A stretch of DNA of 64,000 nucleotides from Urophycis tenuis (Eukaryota; Chordata; Actinopteri; Gadiformes; Phycidae), in assembly GCA_036785325.1 (NCBI GenBank), contig JAXIVH010000155.1:25001-89000 (forward strand). The letters run 5' to 3'. The notes under the pieces are model-generated. The model had not been told where the DNA came from and made no database searches. It saw nothing but the letters and a program-made list of their open reading frames with translations. Below are positions 48,525 through 60,889 of this stretch, in pieces. The translations under genes and the position numbers were made by a program. Within the stretch, counting starts at the first letter, position 1; each line of letters opens with the position of its first letter.

Positions 48525-51500
48525 ATGCTAGTACTGGTGGTTCTTGGGCTGGTGCGAGCAATCGAAATGCACAGCGAGGCTCCGCTTTGTAAGATACTGG
48601 GCAGCCCAGAGACCCCTCTCCTGTCCAAAGAAGGAGATGTCACCATTGGAGGAGCCTTTTCTATCCACAGTAAAATCACTCAGCCACTACTGTCCTTTAC
48701 AGACACTCCTACACGGCTGACATGCTCTAGGTAATGTATAATTCCCCTGTGTGAATGGCAAAATAACTCTAACAAGATTAATGTGATTTTATGGAATAAT
48801 CAAGCGCTTTGTAAATCATTTATTTCACAGTGTGAATCTCAGAGAGTTTCGATTTGCACAAACTATGATCTTTGCCATTGAGGAGATAAATAGCAGTGAC
48901 TACCTTCTTCCTAATGTTTCAATTGGATACCGTATCTATGACAACTGTGGCTCCACATTGTCCTCAATGCGCGCCGCCATGGCCCTGATGAGCGGCGCTG
49001 AAGCGACCCTGGGAAGGACGTGCTCCCGTCAATCAGCTGTGCACGCCATCATCGGGGAGTCCGAATCCTCCTCCACAATAGTTTTGTCACGCACAACCGG
49101 ACCATTCAAACTACCAGTGGTAGGCGGGGGGGGGGGGGGGGTGGCTCTGTTCAAATCCGTGTTTCACCAAGAGTGACTCGGAATGCGGTTGTCGCTAATC
49201 TAACCTTTTCCTGTGTTGTTTCCCTTCAGATCAGCCACTCGGCCACATGCGAGTGTTTGAGCAGCAGGAAAGAATACCCATCGTTTTTCCGCACCATCGC
49301 CAGCGACCTCTATCAGAGCCGGGCCATGGCCCAGCTGGTCAAGCACTTTGGCTGGAGCTGGGTCGGGACCGTCAACAGCGATAGCGACTACGGAAACAAT
49401 GGCATGGCGATCTTCCTCGCCGCGGCGCGAGAGGAAGGGGTGTGCGTGGAGTACACAGAAAAGTTCCACAGGACGGAACCAGAGAAGCTGCGGAAAGTGG
49501 TGGAAGTGATCCGCAAGAGTACGGCCAGGGTGATCGTTGGCTTCTTGGCCCATGTGGAAATGAATAACCTGTTAGAGCAGCTGAGTATCCACAATATCAC
49601 AGGCTTGCAGTTCATTGGTGTGGAGGCCTGGATCACAGCTGACAGCCTGGTTACCCCCACTAGCTTCAGTGTGCTAGGAGGGTCTCTTGGTTTCGCTGTG
49701 CAGAAAGCTAATATCAGTGGCTTCTCTGATTTTGTGATCAAAGGGTTCTGGGAATCGGCATTTCCATGCTCACTGCAAAGCAGAGAAAATGCAGTGGATA
49801 CACAATGTAAAGAGAACCTTGATCTGGTTGAGACAAAGGATTACAATGATGATGTGCCTGAACTTAGATACTCTGCTAATATCTACAAAGCCATCTATGC
49901 TGTGGCTCATTCTCTGCACCTCTTACTCAAATGCTCAAATGTCAGTGGGTGTGACAAGATGATTAAAGTACATCCCTGGCAGGTAAAGCACATTGGATGC
50001 TAAATTAGATTATCTGTTCATCCAAAAAGAAAAAAAAATACCAACACAAACCATTCTCTTATTTTAGGTGGTGGATGCATTAAAGATGGTCAATTTCACC
50101 ATTCAGAATGGAGATCAGGTGTGGTTTGACAGCACTGGAGCAGCCGTGGCCCGGTATGAGGTAGTGAACTGGCAACGCGGGGCCGATGGTTCGGTCCAGT
50201 TTAAATCGGTCGGCTACTATGATGCCTCATTACCTCCTGGAGAAAAGTTTGTCCTGAGAAACAATGACATAATGTGGCCTGGAGGAAAGACAGAGGCAGA
50301 TATTTTTTTTTTTTCAAATAACATTAACATATAAGTGCATACATATGGGGATACACAGGGATGCATGTGATAAATATTTCTGTGAAAGAAATTGCTAAAA
50401 AAAAAAATACAGCAGCAACATACATTAGCATTCATATATTTATATTGGCTAAAAATCTTTCTCCTCTTGTCTTTAACAGTTGCCTGTGTCAGTGTGCAGT
50501 GAGAGCTGCCCTCCTGGAACTCGCAAGGTCCTCCAGAAAGGAAAGCCAGTGTGCTGCTATGACTGTGTACTTTGTGCCGAGGGGGAAATCAGCAACACAA
50601 CAGGTATGAATATCACAGACCATAAAATAACAGGGAAGCCTACATCCTTTGTTTGTGTAGGCTTATGCATAATACTAAAGACTGCCATGGTGCAGTCTTT
50701 GATACATGTCTTCATGTGATAAATCATACGGTGTTACTGGTAACATTGTCATTACAGATTCTAATGGTTGCACAAAGTGTCCTGAAGATTTTTGGTCAAG
50801 TGAAAACAGAGATGAGTGTGTTCTGAAAACTGTTGAGTTCCTAACTTTCACAGAAGTCATGGGGATAGTACTGGTGTTCTTTTCTTTGTTTGGGGTACTT
50901 ATAACTATAATTGTGGCAAACGTGTTTTTGATCAATAAGGACACGCCTTTAGTTAGGGCCAACAACTCTGAGCTGAGCTTCCTGCTGCTCTTCTCCTTGA
51001 CTCTGTGTTTCCTGTGTTCTCTGACCTTCATCGGCCGTCCCTCAGACTGGTCCTGTATGCTTCGCCACACGGCTTTTGGGATCACCTTTGTCCTCTGTAT
51101 CTCTTGTGTTCTGGGGAAGACTATAGTTGTGTTGATGGCCTTCAGGGCTACACTACCTGGTAGTAATGTTATGAAATGGTTTGGTCCAACTCAGCAGAGA
51201 CTCAGTGTATTAGCTTTCACTCTTATACAGGTTGTTATTTGTATACTATGGTTAACAATCAACCCTCCCTATCCCTTTAAGAATATGGAAATATATATGG
51301 ATAAGATCATTCTAGAATGTGCTTTAGGATCCCCTATAGGGTTCTGGGCTGTGTTGGGGTACATAGGACTCCTAGCTTTGTTATGTTTCATACTGGCTTT
51401 TCTGGCCAGAAAGCTGCCTGATAACTTCAATGAGGCCAAATTCATCACATTCAGCATGTTGATATTCTGTGCAGTCTGGATCACCTTTATCCCTGCTTAT

Positions 51501-51665
51501 GTCAGTTCTCCTGGGAAATTCACTGTAGCTGTGGAAATATTTGCAATGCTAGCTTCAAGTTATGGGTTACTTGTTTGTGTATTTGCCCCAAAATGCTTTA
51601 TTATTGTATTCAAACCAGAACTGAACACAAAGAAACACATGATGGGAAAAGCAATCAAAACATAA
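48525..51665 (+). CDS. Receptor G: six-exon OlfC/V2R-like class C GPCR
   Basis: Exons: 48525-48730, 48831-49119, 49230-49982, 50068-50295, 50480-50603, 50758-51665. They give 835 residues with no stop. This is the canonical V2R layout: the 753-bp exon 3 and the 908-bp 7TM exon are not interrupted, unlike the neighbours. Signal peptide 1-14 (MLVLVVLGLVRAIE), Venus-flytrap about 30-490 with SDSDYGN and FIGVEAW, linker 493-545, seven helices about 560-815. Exon 4 ends with GAG before GC (AGAG then GCAGAT). Reading on meets TAA at 50332, so a GC donor or an undetected site must be used. The ligand domain lacks about 13 residues between SGFSDFVIK and GFWESAF compared with the other receptors. About 230 bp of the 7TM exon is almost identical to receptor E on the opposite strand. 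Confidence 0.88.
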
Positions 51666-51689
51666 CTGAAGATATGACTACATGTATCA

Positions 51690-51695
51690 AATAAA
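51690..51695 (+). promoter_or_regulatory. Candidate polyadenylation signal of receptor G
   Basis: AATAAA 25 bp after the stop codon, in ATCAAATAAAATATT. Confidence 0.5.
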
Positions 51696-52021
51696 ATATT
51701 ATTTCTTATTTTCTTCACTTCTTACTTTGAATATTGTCTTTTTGTATTTTTTGTTGAAGATGTTGATGTTGATTTAAATCATATGCTGTTTTCAGAAAAT
51801 TCTGTACTACATGTTCAGGTACTAAGGCTGTCTTTTAGGTTTGTGGCACACTATTTTCAGAGTGTGGCAAAAAAAACATCTTATATGCTGCCTCACCCAA
51901 AGCTGTCTGGTTCATCAGCTCATCACCTGGAAGCCTACTCAATTGTCAGTGGCTGTGCACTTTAGTGCAATCAAAATGAAATATGTGAGGGGTAATGCAC
52001 AACCGCTCATTGTTGTGAAAT
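51696..52021. other. 3' flank of receptor G
   Basis: No further gene is seen. It ends at the (GT)n tract that forms the left edge of the F duplication. Confidence 0.5.
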
Positions 52022-52026
52022 CGCAT

Positions 52027-52059
<33 letters not shown>

Positions 52060-54744
52060 GCACCAGGTAAAAAGGATATTCTAGATTACTATTTGTGTGT
52101 TCACTTGTACACATTTGACAGATTATCCTCTTTTGTGATAACTCAAAAATATCTGAGAAAGGGATTCATTGGACCTTAGTAGTGGTGTGTTTTGTCAAAT
52201 TGCAACTGCATTGTATTGGAGAAAATAAACCGAGTGAAAGAGATTCTGTTTTGAGACAGAAACGTCTGTAAGGCAAATACATCAGTAAACAGAATCATGA
52301 TGCAATGTGTCTATAGTGGTGTGTTAGTTGGGAAGGGGTGAGCTTCCTACAAGGACTTCCTTAGTTATTCATACGGAAACAGCCGCTGGAAGGAGCAGTC
52401 GTGATGCAAGTGTTCATGAGATCCCAGGCTCTTGTGGCAGATCCTTGAGATAACCCTCAACTATTCTCTAAAATATGCCTAAATATTTAAAAGATCACTT
52501 CATCAAATGTTACAAAGAACAGAACCATGCTGGGGTAGATCATGGAAATACATAAAGGAAATACATATATACAAACATATACATACATGTGTAAGTGTTC
52601 CAATTTGCCAAAAAAACGTTTAATAAATATCTTATTTCAACAATCATACAGAGATTATTTTAAGTATTGCATGAAACTATTACAAAATATGAAATCTGAG
52701 TGTGTGTGTGTGTGTGTGGCAGACTTCAAAGTACTTAAATGAAACAAAACAAATCCATCAATCAATCTAATATTGATTATAACTTCCTGTATAAAACACA
52801 AACTTTCATCAGGTAATGAATACCATTACTACTATTAGTCATACTGTTGTTATTTGTAATTTGCAATGGTGATATTAAATATAAAGCAATAATCCATATT
52901 GATTGCCCACATTTTAGATTTGGGAATTTGACTGACACTGAGCAAGATGGTCAGCCCACAGGGTAGGCCTTAAAAGGCCAAACCCTTGAGGAAGGGATCA
53001 AATTTTAGGCTTTTTGCATTGAGTTAAGAAAAGTTCAATTTACAAGACAGATGTGTGTCTGGTTTTGGCGACACAGTTAGTGGGCGATGCCATTCAGTGC
53101 ATGATTTGGTGGTTACACCAAGCTCCGGAATTCTTCAGTCTTAGAGTCACCATTGGGTTCAGGGGAGAGTAGGGCTGGGATAGGATTTCACGTCTCTATT
53201 AGGGTTGGAATACATGTCAGTCAGTCCTCAGTTGCAGCAGTTATCTTGGATGGCTCTATAGCACCTCTAAATGGACAATTTAATTGACTTGAATGTGAGC
53301 AGGCTGCATATTTTGTCATTGACAGTGCCAAGCGTTTTGGCCACCTCATACGACCCTAGAAGGGATAGAACTCTTAGGGCTGGGCACCCCAGCTATGTGC
53401 TTTTTGGATTGTATTCATCATGCAACCTTTAATCTGTTTCACATCGTCTATCAGGCTGTGTTATGCTAGTTTCCTCCTCCCATATACATCCTGAGTGATG
53501 TCGAGGGGGAGGGCCTTCTGCAGAAGGGCGGGTCCAGGCGGAGGGCCTGGTTTGATTGGTCACCCTGGGGACCACCCCTTCTAATCTGGCTGTTGAATTT
53601 GAACTTATTGAACAATATTTTGGTGCTAGAACAAACACTACGTCAGAATAGAAGTTCTTACGACACAATGCTCTTTAGCGGTCAAATGGGTACAAACTAT
53701 AATATGTGTTGACAAGATATCATGTGTTGTTCTGTGCCACTCCTGGGCCACCCATAAAGGGAATTATTTTACGTTACTTTTGAGGTGGATGCCTACCCTC
53801 TCTCTGACTGAAAAACGGAAGGTGGCGAAGAAACTGACCCCAGTATCAGCTGTATCGTAACTAAGTCACTACTTTTCATAGCAGGGTTCTGATAGACCTA
53901 TGTATACAGAGGCTTTGACCTGTTTTGACCTACGGCAAAGGTCTATTGTGGTTCTGTGGATTCACATTTCTAAAACATTTGTGACATCCGCTGTACAATC
54001 CCTTTTGTTTTCATGTAACATGTAACCAAGGCTTGGCCGTGGCCAATGACAAAAAAATGATAAAAAACATACGATAATGTTGGCTCCTCACTGACTTTAA
54101 TTGGGGCCCTAATGCCATTACAATTCCTGAAAAAAGGTTCAGCCCTGCTTGATAAACGCAGCGTGGCTCAGTGGGTGTATCCAATGGGGTTGCACCGCCA
54201 TCTGCTGGAATTCTGAGCAGGTGCAACAATTGTTACAGCCCGTTTCTGTATAAATCATATAAGTAGAAATCATTGTTTGTGTTCTCCATACTCAAATGAC
54301 AACCCTGATAACATAGCTGTGGACTGGGTGTAATGTATTTGAGATAGGGTTGAAAAATACATGGTCAAACCAACCAACACTTGCTTAGGAATACAAGTTT
54401 ATTGATTAAATGCATGAGTATAAAATAACTATTTATGGAGATAGAGAATAGCTGCAATTACTTGAGGAAGAACAATCTTGCACAAGGGGAGATGCACTGG
54501 TCAGCATCCCTGATAGATAATCAATAGATCATTAAATTAGTAGGCGGTATCTTCCATTGAACACATGCATTCACTGTATTCACTCTATGCATTTTACTTT
54601 TCATTAGTCTCTGAAGGAGTACCATATTTCAGTAGTATTCTTCAGATAACCTAAACCCAGGCTGTCATTATTGTCGTAAAGAACGGGTCATAATGCGTTG
54701 TTGTGTCACAATAAATTAGGATTGATTAACCGAAGAGAAGAGTC
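52060..54744. other. Downstream flank of receptor F
   Basis: No gene is seen. It is nearly identical to the E downstream flank but lacks the MITE found at 36291-36908. Confidence 0.6.
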
Positions 54745-54750
54745 TTTATT
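54745..54750 (-). promoter_or_regulatory. Polyadenylation signal of the F unit
   Basis: AATAAA on the minus strand, aligned with those of E and D. Confidence 0.5.
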
Positions 54751-55033
54751 TTACTTGCACTTGTACAAGTACTATGCAACACAATGTGATCTCTGAATTG
54801 AACTATCACTACCAGCACTAGGAGCATTTAACCATCACTAGCTCTATATTACAATGCCCATTATTGGAGAAATGGTAGCAACATGTTTTGAGACCTGCTT
54901 ATCGTTAATGCATATGTCATCGACAAATTTGAAAACATTATCACAATCAGGATCTGAGCTACATGTGTTACCAATTCAGAATAACAATAATTACAATAAC
55001 AATCCACAGACACTCTGTGAATGCCTAATAGAG

Positions 55034-58000
55034 TTATTGGTTATTGTTCTTTGACATCAGGTGTTTCCGTGAGTTCTTCTCTGGTGTGTGCAAGATTATG
55101 TAACATTTGGGAGCAAAGATACAGGCTAACAGACCATAACTAGAAGCCAGGATGGCAAAGATCTCCACAGCCACGGCATACTTCCCTGGAGAGCTGATGT
55201 AGGCTGGGATGAAGGCCACCCAGACAGCACAGAAGATCAGCATGCTGAAGGTGATGAACTTGGCCTCATTGAAGTTGTCTGGTAACTTTCTAGCTAGGAA
55301 GGCCAACAAGAGGCAAAGGCAGGCCAGCAGGCCGATGTAACCAAGAACCAGAGCAAATCCTAGAGCTGAACCCTCATCACATCAGAGGATAACAATAGCA
55401 CTCTCTCTTGGCATCAGTTTTTGTGTAGTATGAGGAGCCACGGTCAACCATATTGTACATATTATTACCTGTGAGGAGAGAAATATTTGTTCTTCAAAGA
55501 CAATAAAATGTAATTTATGTTTTCATCAAACAACTCATAATAGCACAGGTATACTTTACACATAATCCTCACCTGGACCAAGGTGCTCAGGGTAATGAAG
55601 GCTCTTTGCTGTACTGGTCCAAAACATTTCATAACATTGCTGCCTGGAAGTGTAGCCTTAAAGGCCATCAACACCACTATGGTTTTCCCCAGGACACAAG
55701 ATATACAGAGGACAAAGGTGATCCCAAAAGCTGTGTGGCGAAGCATACAGGACCAGTCTGAGGGACGGCCGATAAAGGTCAGAGAACACAAGAAACACAG
55801 AGTCAAGGAGAAGAGCAGCAAGAAGCTCAGCTCAGAGTTGTTAGCTCTAACTATTGGAGTAGAAATGTGACAAGAGAATATAAAAATGACCCCACAAGTG
55901 CATAAGGAGCCAAGCAGGGCAACAGTCGTCAGTGCTATGCCCATGGTGTCGCTGAAGGACAGGAAGTCCACTTCTTTGGGAAAGCATGCTGTTCTCTCAA
56001 CATTGGACCAGAACTGCGGTAAGCAGCGCACACACTCTATGGAATCTGATGAAAAGGTAAAGATAGCTTTAGTTTCTATGGCCTTTGCATGTAATGTTTC
56101 AAGAAGGTCACTGTCTTAATTTATACAGAGAGAGACTTACTGGTCTGATTGCTAATCTCCCCAGCTCTACAGACCACACAGTCATGGCAGCATATAGGAA
56201 AGTTTGGTCAGATGGCCTTTCTGGTGCCTGGGGGACAAGGACTGCTGCATATGGACTGGGGAACCTGGATATAATGGACATACACACGCCAGTATTCAAA
56301 ATACACACACCCACAACCACATCACAGATATCACCACAGAAATACTCCTTACTGTAGTCTGTTTGTCATTCCATAGAATGTTATTTTCTTGTAGCTGGAG
56401 TTTTTTCTTGCCAGCTGTTGCTGTCCCATCAAACATTCCAATAGTTATGAATTGCATGTCTCCATTTAATCCCAGTTGCCAATTGACCAGATCATACATA
56501 GCTACTGGGTCTCCATTATGGTCAAACATGGTCTCATCACCAAACTTATTAGTGTATACCACCTCTTTTAGGTAATGGTGAAGCTATGGAGAGGGAGGTA
56601 AAAGAGAAATATAATAATTATTAATTATTTAATTAATTAATTATTAATTATTTTTCTCAATATTGAAACAGTAATGTAGCATTAATACATTCTACAATTT
56701 GCAGTCACAATCTGTAAATCACCTGCCATGGCTGTATATTGGTTGCCTCTGGACAAGTGTTCAGTGAAAATGGCCCAGCATCCTTCTGGCAGCTCTTCAT
56801 AAATTTAATCGCATGTGCAATTGAATAAACAGCCTTGTAGACATTGTAAGAAATTCTTAGCTGGGAAACGTCAGAGTAGATGTTCTTCATACTGTTCAGG
56901 TCCTCCGATCCAGAACACAGCGGTTTATCGATTTCACTTTCCATTACATCAGCAGTCCTTTCACCTAGATGACACCCAAAGACCTCTTCCCAGAAAGGGA
57001 TCAGAAAGGGATTCTCAGAGGCCTCTGGGTTTGAGGGGTGCAGGCGAAGTAGAAAGTCCTGCAGGCCAGGTATGTTTGCTCTACGTATAGCCAAACCTAT
57101 AGTGCCCTGGAGGATGTGGTGGTACTTTGTCGGTGTGGAGAGGACGGAGGCTGTGCTCCATGCCTCACTCGCCAGCCACTGTATTCCTGTCAGTCCCTGT
57201 CTAATGACAGCAAATACAACACATTTAACGCTTTAATACAATTCAAAACAAAGATTGTGTCATTCATAAATGAAACTGAAAAAGCGGATTGCTGAGGAAA
57301 ACATAAATGTGAAAACATTGCTTCATGCCTGAGTGCTTCGTCGAACAGTGCAGCGGCATCTTGTTCCACCGCAAATACTAGAACCACAAAAGCCTTTGAT
57401 GACCGAATCCTGGAAACGATAGCTGCCATCGCTTTTCTTGCATGGTTCTTCGGGATGATCTCATGGAGGGCCACACAAGCACCAAATTTCTGAACCTGTA
57501 AGAGCAATGGGTGAATTATTTTGTGTTCAGCAAATAGGATATACTGTATAAGGAGAAAACAAAGGTGCTTACCTCGTTAGCAAATATTGTTGCACCACCT
57601 CTACCATATGCATCGTCACCTGCTATCACTCCCACCCATGTCCAGTGAAAATGTCTGACCAGCTGCACGAGGGAATCCACCTTGAAACAGCAGCAAGCAG
57701 GAAACAAGACATAGGTACAAGATTCATTTAAGGTAAAAGTATAATAGAAATACAACTTTGAATTCATTTTGGATGATAGTACATGGATTCTCTAACCTGG
57801 AAGACCCTAACCCTAACCCTAACCCTAACCCTAACCCTTTTTTGTCACTGAGACAGGCACAGCTAGAGAAATAGCTCACCTGAGAGGAGAAAAGGCTATA
57901 ATAGGCAAAACAATATCCCTGAATTTGGAGTGGAGCGCATACAGGAGTGGAGCTAGGTGAAATGAGGATACAGGTTACATTAATGGACAATGGCAATGTC

Positions 58001-58794
58001 TGACCTGAGGCACATGGAAGGCTCCAAGGAAGCGAGCCACTACTAGAGACTGTGTTGATCCTCCATCTCCGATCACCACCGGAACAGCCCTGTGGCATAT
58101 GTGGTTATCTACCATCTCTACCTCTGAACCTTGCTTGGTTCCCATCAGCTCCATGGCCGCCTTCAAGGCCTGGTAGGGAGTGCTGCATGAATCATAGATC
58201 TTATAGCCAAGAGTCACATTTGGAAGGAGTTTTCCCTCCCTGTTTATCTCTTCGATAGCAAAGATCATAGTCTGCATCCAGCGAAATGTTCGGAAGTTAA
58301 ACCTGGAGGGAAAAAGGGATGGTTGTGTCACAGCAGTAGTGATTTTGTTCACATAGAGGACATCATTGATTCTGATTAAGACATGCAGGTAATAAATATT
58401 TGACAAAGAAAATACAAATTTGAAAACAGATATTGTTTTCATGTGCCTTAGGCTCGAGCTCCTGCTGACAGCTATATGTTTGCAAAGAATTGTCTTCTAA
58501 GCCTGAAGATCTCACCTAGTGCACCTTGGGTGTGGTGGCATACTGGTGAATAAGGGACGAGGCTCCACTACCATGTCATGAAGAGAAAATAGATCACCCA
58601 GTGTGATGTCCCCATTTCTTTGCAAAACAGGCAGAGACATGGACCCTGGTATAAGTTTACATTGCTGGGCATTGGTTTCTCCCTGGTTAAAAAATAACTG
58701 ACAATATTCCCCACCACAGCAGAGATAAATGTAAAAGGTCTAGCCGCTTAACGCATGCCTTTGGCTTCATCAATATAACTTTGAAGCCATTCAT
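55034..58794 (-). pseudogene. Receptor F: recently inactivated duplicate of E
   Basis: Exons in transcript order: 58794-58516, 58302-58005, 57879-57797, 57680-57573, 57495-57329, 57200-56723, 56583-56353, 56264-56141, 56045-55573, 55468-55034. All splice sites are kept. Three lesions: an extra A in a run in exon 1 (near 58690) shifts the frame straight into TAA (58689-58687); in exon 3, 37 bases are replaced by 33 bases of telomere repeat (57805-57837), a net -4 frameshift that removes the PAFLRTMPSDLF segment; and TGA at 55384-55382 truncates the protein before TM5. The rest is almost identical to E, so inactivation is recent. Its first 7TM exon is nearly identical to C rather than E. Individual lesions could be assembly or base-call errors, but three make function unlikely. 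Confidence 0.85.
57805..57837. repeat. Interstitial telomeric repeat in a coding exon
   Basis: Five CCCTAA units plus CCC. It lies between the exon end CTGGAAGA and the TTTTTTGTCACTG that continues exon 3 of receptor F. The intact E exon has 37 unrelated bases (41085-41121) at this position. CCCTAA is the vertebrate telomere unit. Confidence 0.95.
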
Positions 58795-58899
58795 TCTCTA
58801 CACACTCTAAAACAAAAGTTGTGTGAGACAAAGATACAGTTGAGTGTGGTCTACCTACACCAGATTGGATGATGAATATTTGGACATTCCATCTATATT

Positions 58900-59640
58900 T
58901 TCAGTCATGAGCTAACGCACTATTTTTTCATTTGTAAATACATGTATCTCAACAATGAAAAAAAGGAACAAAAAACGACTTTAAAAATAAAAGTTCACAG
59001 TCCTAAAAAATATAATAATCTCACAAATGATGTCCAAACATTTACACAAAAAACAGCCCCTAAATGTTCTTTAAAAAATCCCTTCCTTCTATTATATCCT
59101 AGTCAAATATATTTCCCCAAAGCCGTCTTCAACATTATATTTCCAGATAAGGAGATGCACCTTTGTACACCACGCTTCAGAGTCAGTTGAGAAATTCTTT
59201 ATATGTACTACCTGCTTCACAAGATCGCTTGTCAAAATATGTCCCGTGTCCCTTGCGGTATGATCATGTGAAAAAGAGAATGACTCAGTTTTCAGGACGA
59301 TTTGTCAGGGACAACTTCACAAAACAAAAATGGAATGAACACTGGATCTTAATACAGAGAGAGGGGAGCTGTTGTTCACTGTCAAAATACATAGTGTTAT
59401 GCCTGAATGGGCCTTACTCATGCTTTAGTGATGAGACGATGCAGTAGATACATGTTTTGCCCACTACATTGGTGAAATCAGCCAATGTCTTCTGAAGAGC
59501 TGGTTCTTTGTATTTTTTTTAGTTAATGTGAATTGTGGTTTGATATGAATACATTTAGCGGCTTTTGAATCAATCTTCTGGCTTTTCCGCTCTGATTGTT
59601 ATCTCTGAATCTTTGCTAGGAAGTTCACCAATGACAAGCA
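58900..59640 (-). promoter_or_regulatory. Promoter-side region of F with TATA
   Basis: TATAAA on the minus strand at 59198-59203, in the block conserved with E (42430-42720) and C. It is retained although the gene is broken. Confidence 0.35.
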
Positions 59641-59662
59641 TATTGGAAGAACAAAAGGATAA

Positions 59663-59873
59663 CGTTCAAGTTCAAGTTCAAGTTCAAGTGGACTTTATTG
59701 TCAGTTAACCATGTAACAGTACATTACACAGAGAACTGAAATTCCGTTTCTACTAACTCCAGATGTGCAGTGTTAAGAACAACTTGACAACTAGCATTAA
59801 ACTAAGTTAAACATAAGACTAAACTAAACTAAACTAAGTTAAACATAAGACAACACTAGACATAAAGTGCAAA
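59663..59873. mobile_element. TTCAAG-repeat insertion, only in the F copy
   Basis: About 210 bp beginning with four GTTCAA units, then GACTTTATTGTC and AAATTCCGTTTC, ending in repeated ACTAA units. E reads straight through the site (42948-42952). Related to 9985-10275. Class unknown. Confidence 0.75.
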
Positions 59874-60455
59874 GGTAAAGCAGAAAAAGCGCTTGACTGA
59901 CTCTTGCGGGTATCTCATACCACCTGCAATTTCATTGGCATGAATGGTCTTGGCCTCTTTAATATGGTGAAATGAGTGGCTCATTAAGATCAACACCCTG
60001 CAGGCTAGAAAACAATAAACTAGACACTTGATGAAAATGAGCTTTAAACATATAAGTGCATGTTTTACTGCCTGAGGCCAGAGTGTTCCTTGTTTTCCTA
60101 ATGTGTTCCCCACTGGGGTGATTTGTGATACTCTTTCTCTCTGGGTCTTCAGGGAGCACAAACTCGTTTTGCTAGTTTTCTCAGGAGGGCGAGCTTCACT
60201 GTCACTGAGAATATCCTGATCACGTGAAGTGAACAAAAAAGTCACTAAGGCAGGTGTCCTTGAGGGCAATTATTGGCAGAATGTGGTTTTCCTCTATTTT
60301 GCCAGTGAATGGAATCTGAAGCCAAACAAGGAATAAGATACAATTGCAATTACAATCTTCAAGCAAATTGAAGGCTGTCAGAACTGTCAAAAACATTTGA
60401 AAATCTGTCAAATTATTATGGATAATGAATCCATCAATTTGTTAATTAGTTAACT
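59874..60455. other. F upstream flank between insertions
   Basis: No gene is seen. Near-identical to about 42952-43545 in the E copy. Confidence 0.6.
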
Positions 60456-60468
60456 ACTGTTGGCTTAC

Positions 60469-60856
60469 GGGGGCGGCACGGTGGTGCAGTGGTTAGCACT
60501 GTCGCCTCACAGCTAGAGGGTTCTGGGTTCGAATCCACCTGGGACCCGGGACCTTTCTGTGTGGAGTTTGCATGTTCTCCCCATGCTTGCGTGGGTTCTC
60601 TCCAGGTACTCCGGCTTCCTCCCACAGACCAAAAACATGCAGTTTGGGGATTAGGTTTATTGGTGTCTCTAAATTGACCATAGGTGTGTATGTGAGTGTG
60701 AATGGTTGTTCGTCTATATATGTTAGCCCTGTGATAGGCTGGCGACCTGTCCAGGGTGTACCCCGCCTCTTGCCCGTTGCAGCTGGGATTGGCTCCAGCC
60801 CCCCCCCCGCGACCCTCGTAGAGGATAAGCGGTTTCGATAATGGATGGATGGATGG
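60469..60856 (+). mobile_element. tRNA-derived SINE with (GGAT)n tail
   Basis: It begins GGGGGCGGCACGGTGGTGCA, has A box GGTGCAGTGGTTAGC and B box GGTTCGAATCC, continues with the common fish body (GTGTGGAGTTTGCATGTTCT, GGCGACCTGTCCAGGGTGTA) and ends in GGAT units. It is flanked by a perfect 13-bp duplication, ACTGTTGGCTTAC (60456-60468 and 60857-60869). It is absent from the E copy, so it arrived after the duplication. Confidence 0.95.
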
Positions 60857-60889
60857 ACTGTTGGCTTACACAGACAGAAGAGTACCAGA

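Noticed and set aside
49200..49553. Minus-strand frames inside receptor G
   Set aside because: Antisense shadows of the conserved ligand-domain exon.
57724..58098. Gly-Leu repeat (GLGLGL) as a real insertion in a working receptor F
   Set aside because: The repeat is telomeric DNA. The exon loses 4 bases net, so the downstream frame is lost, and two other lesions exist.
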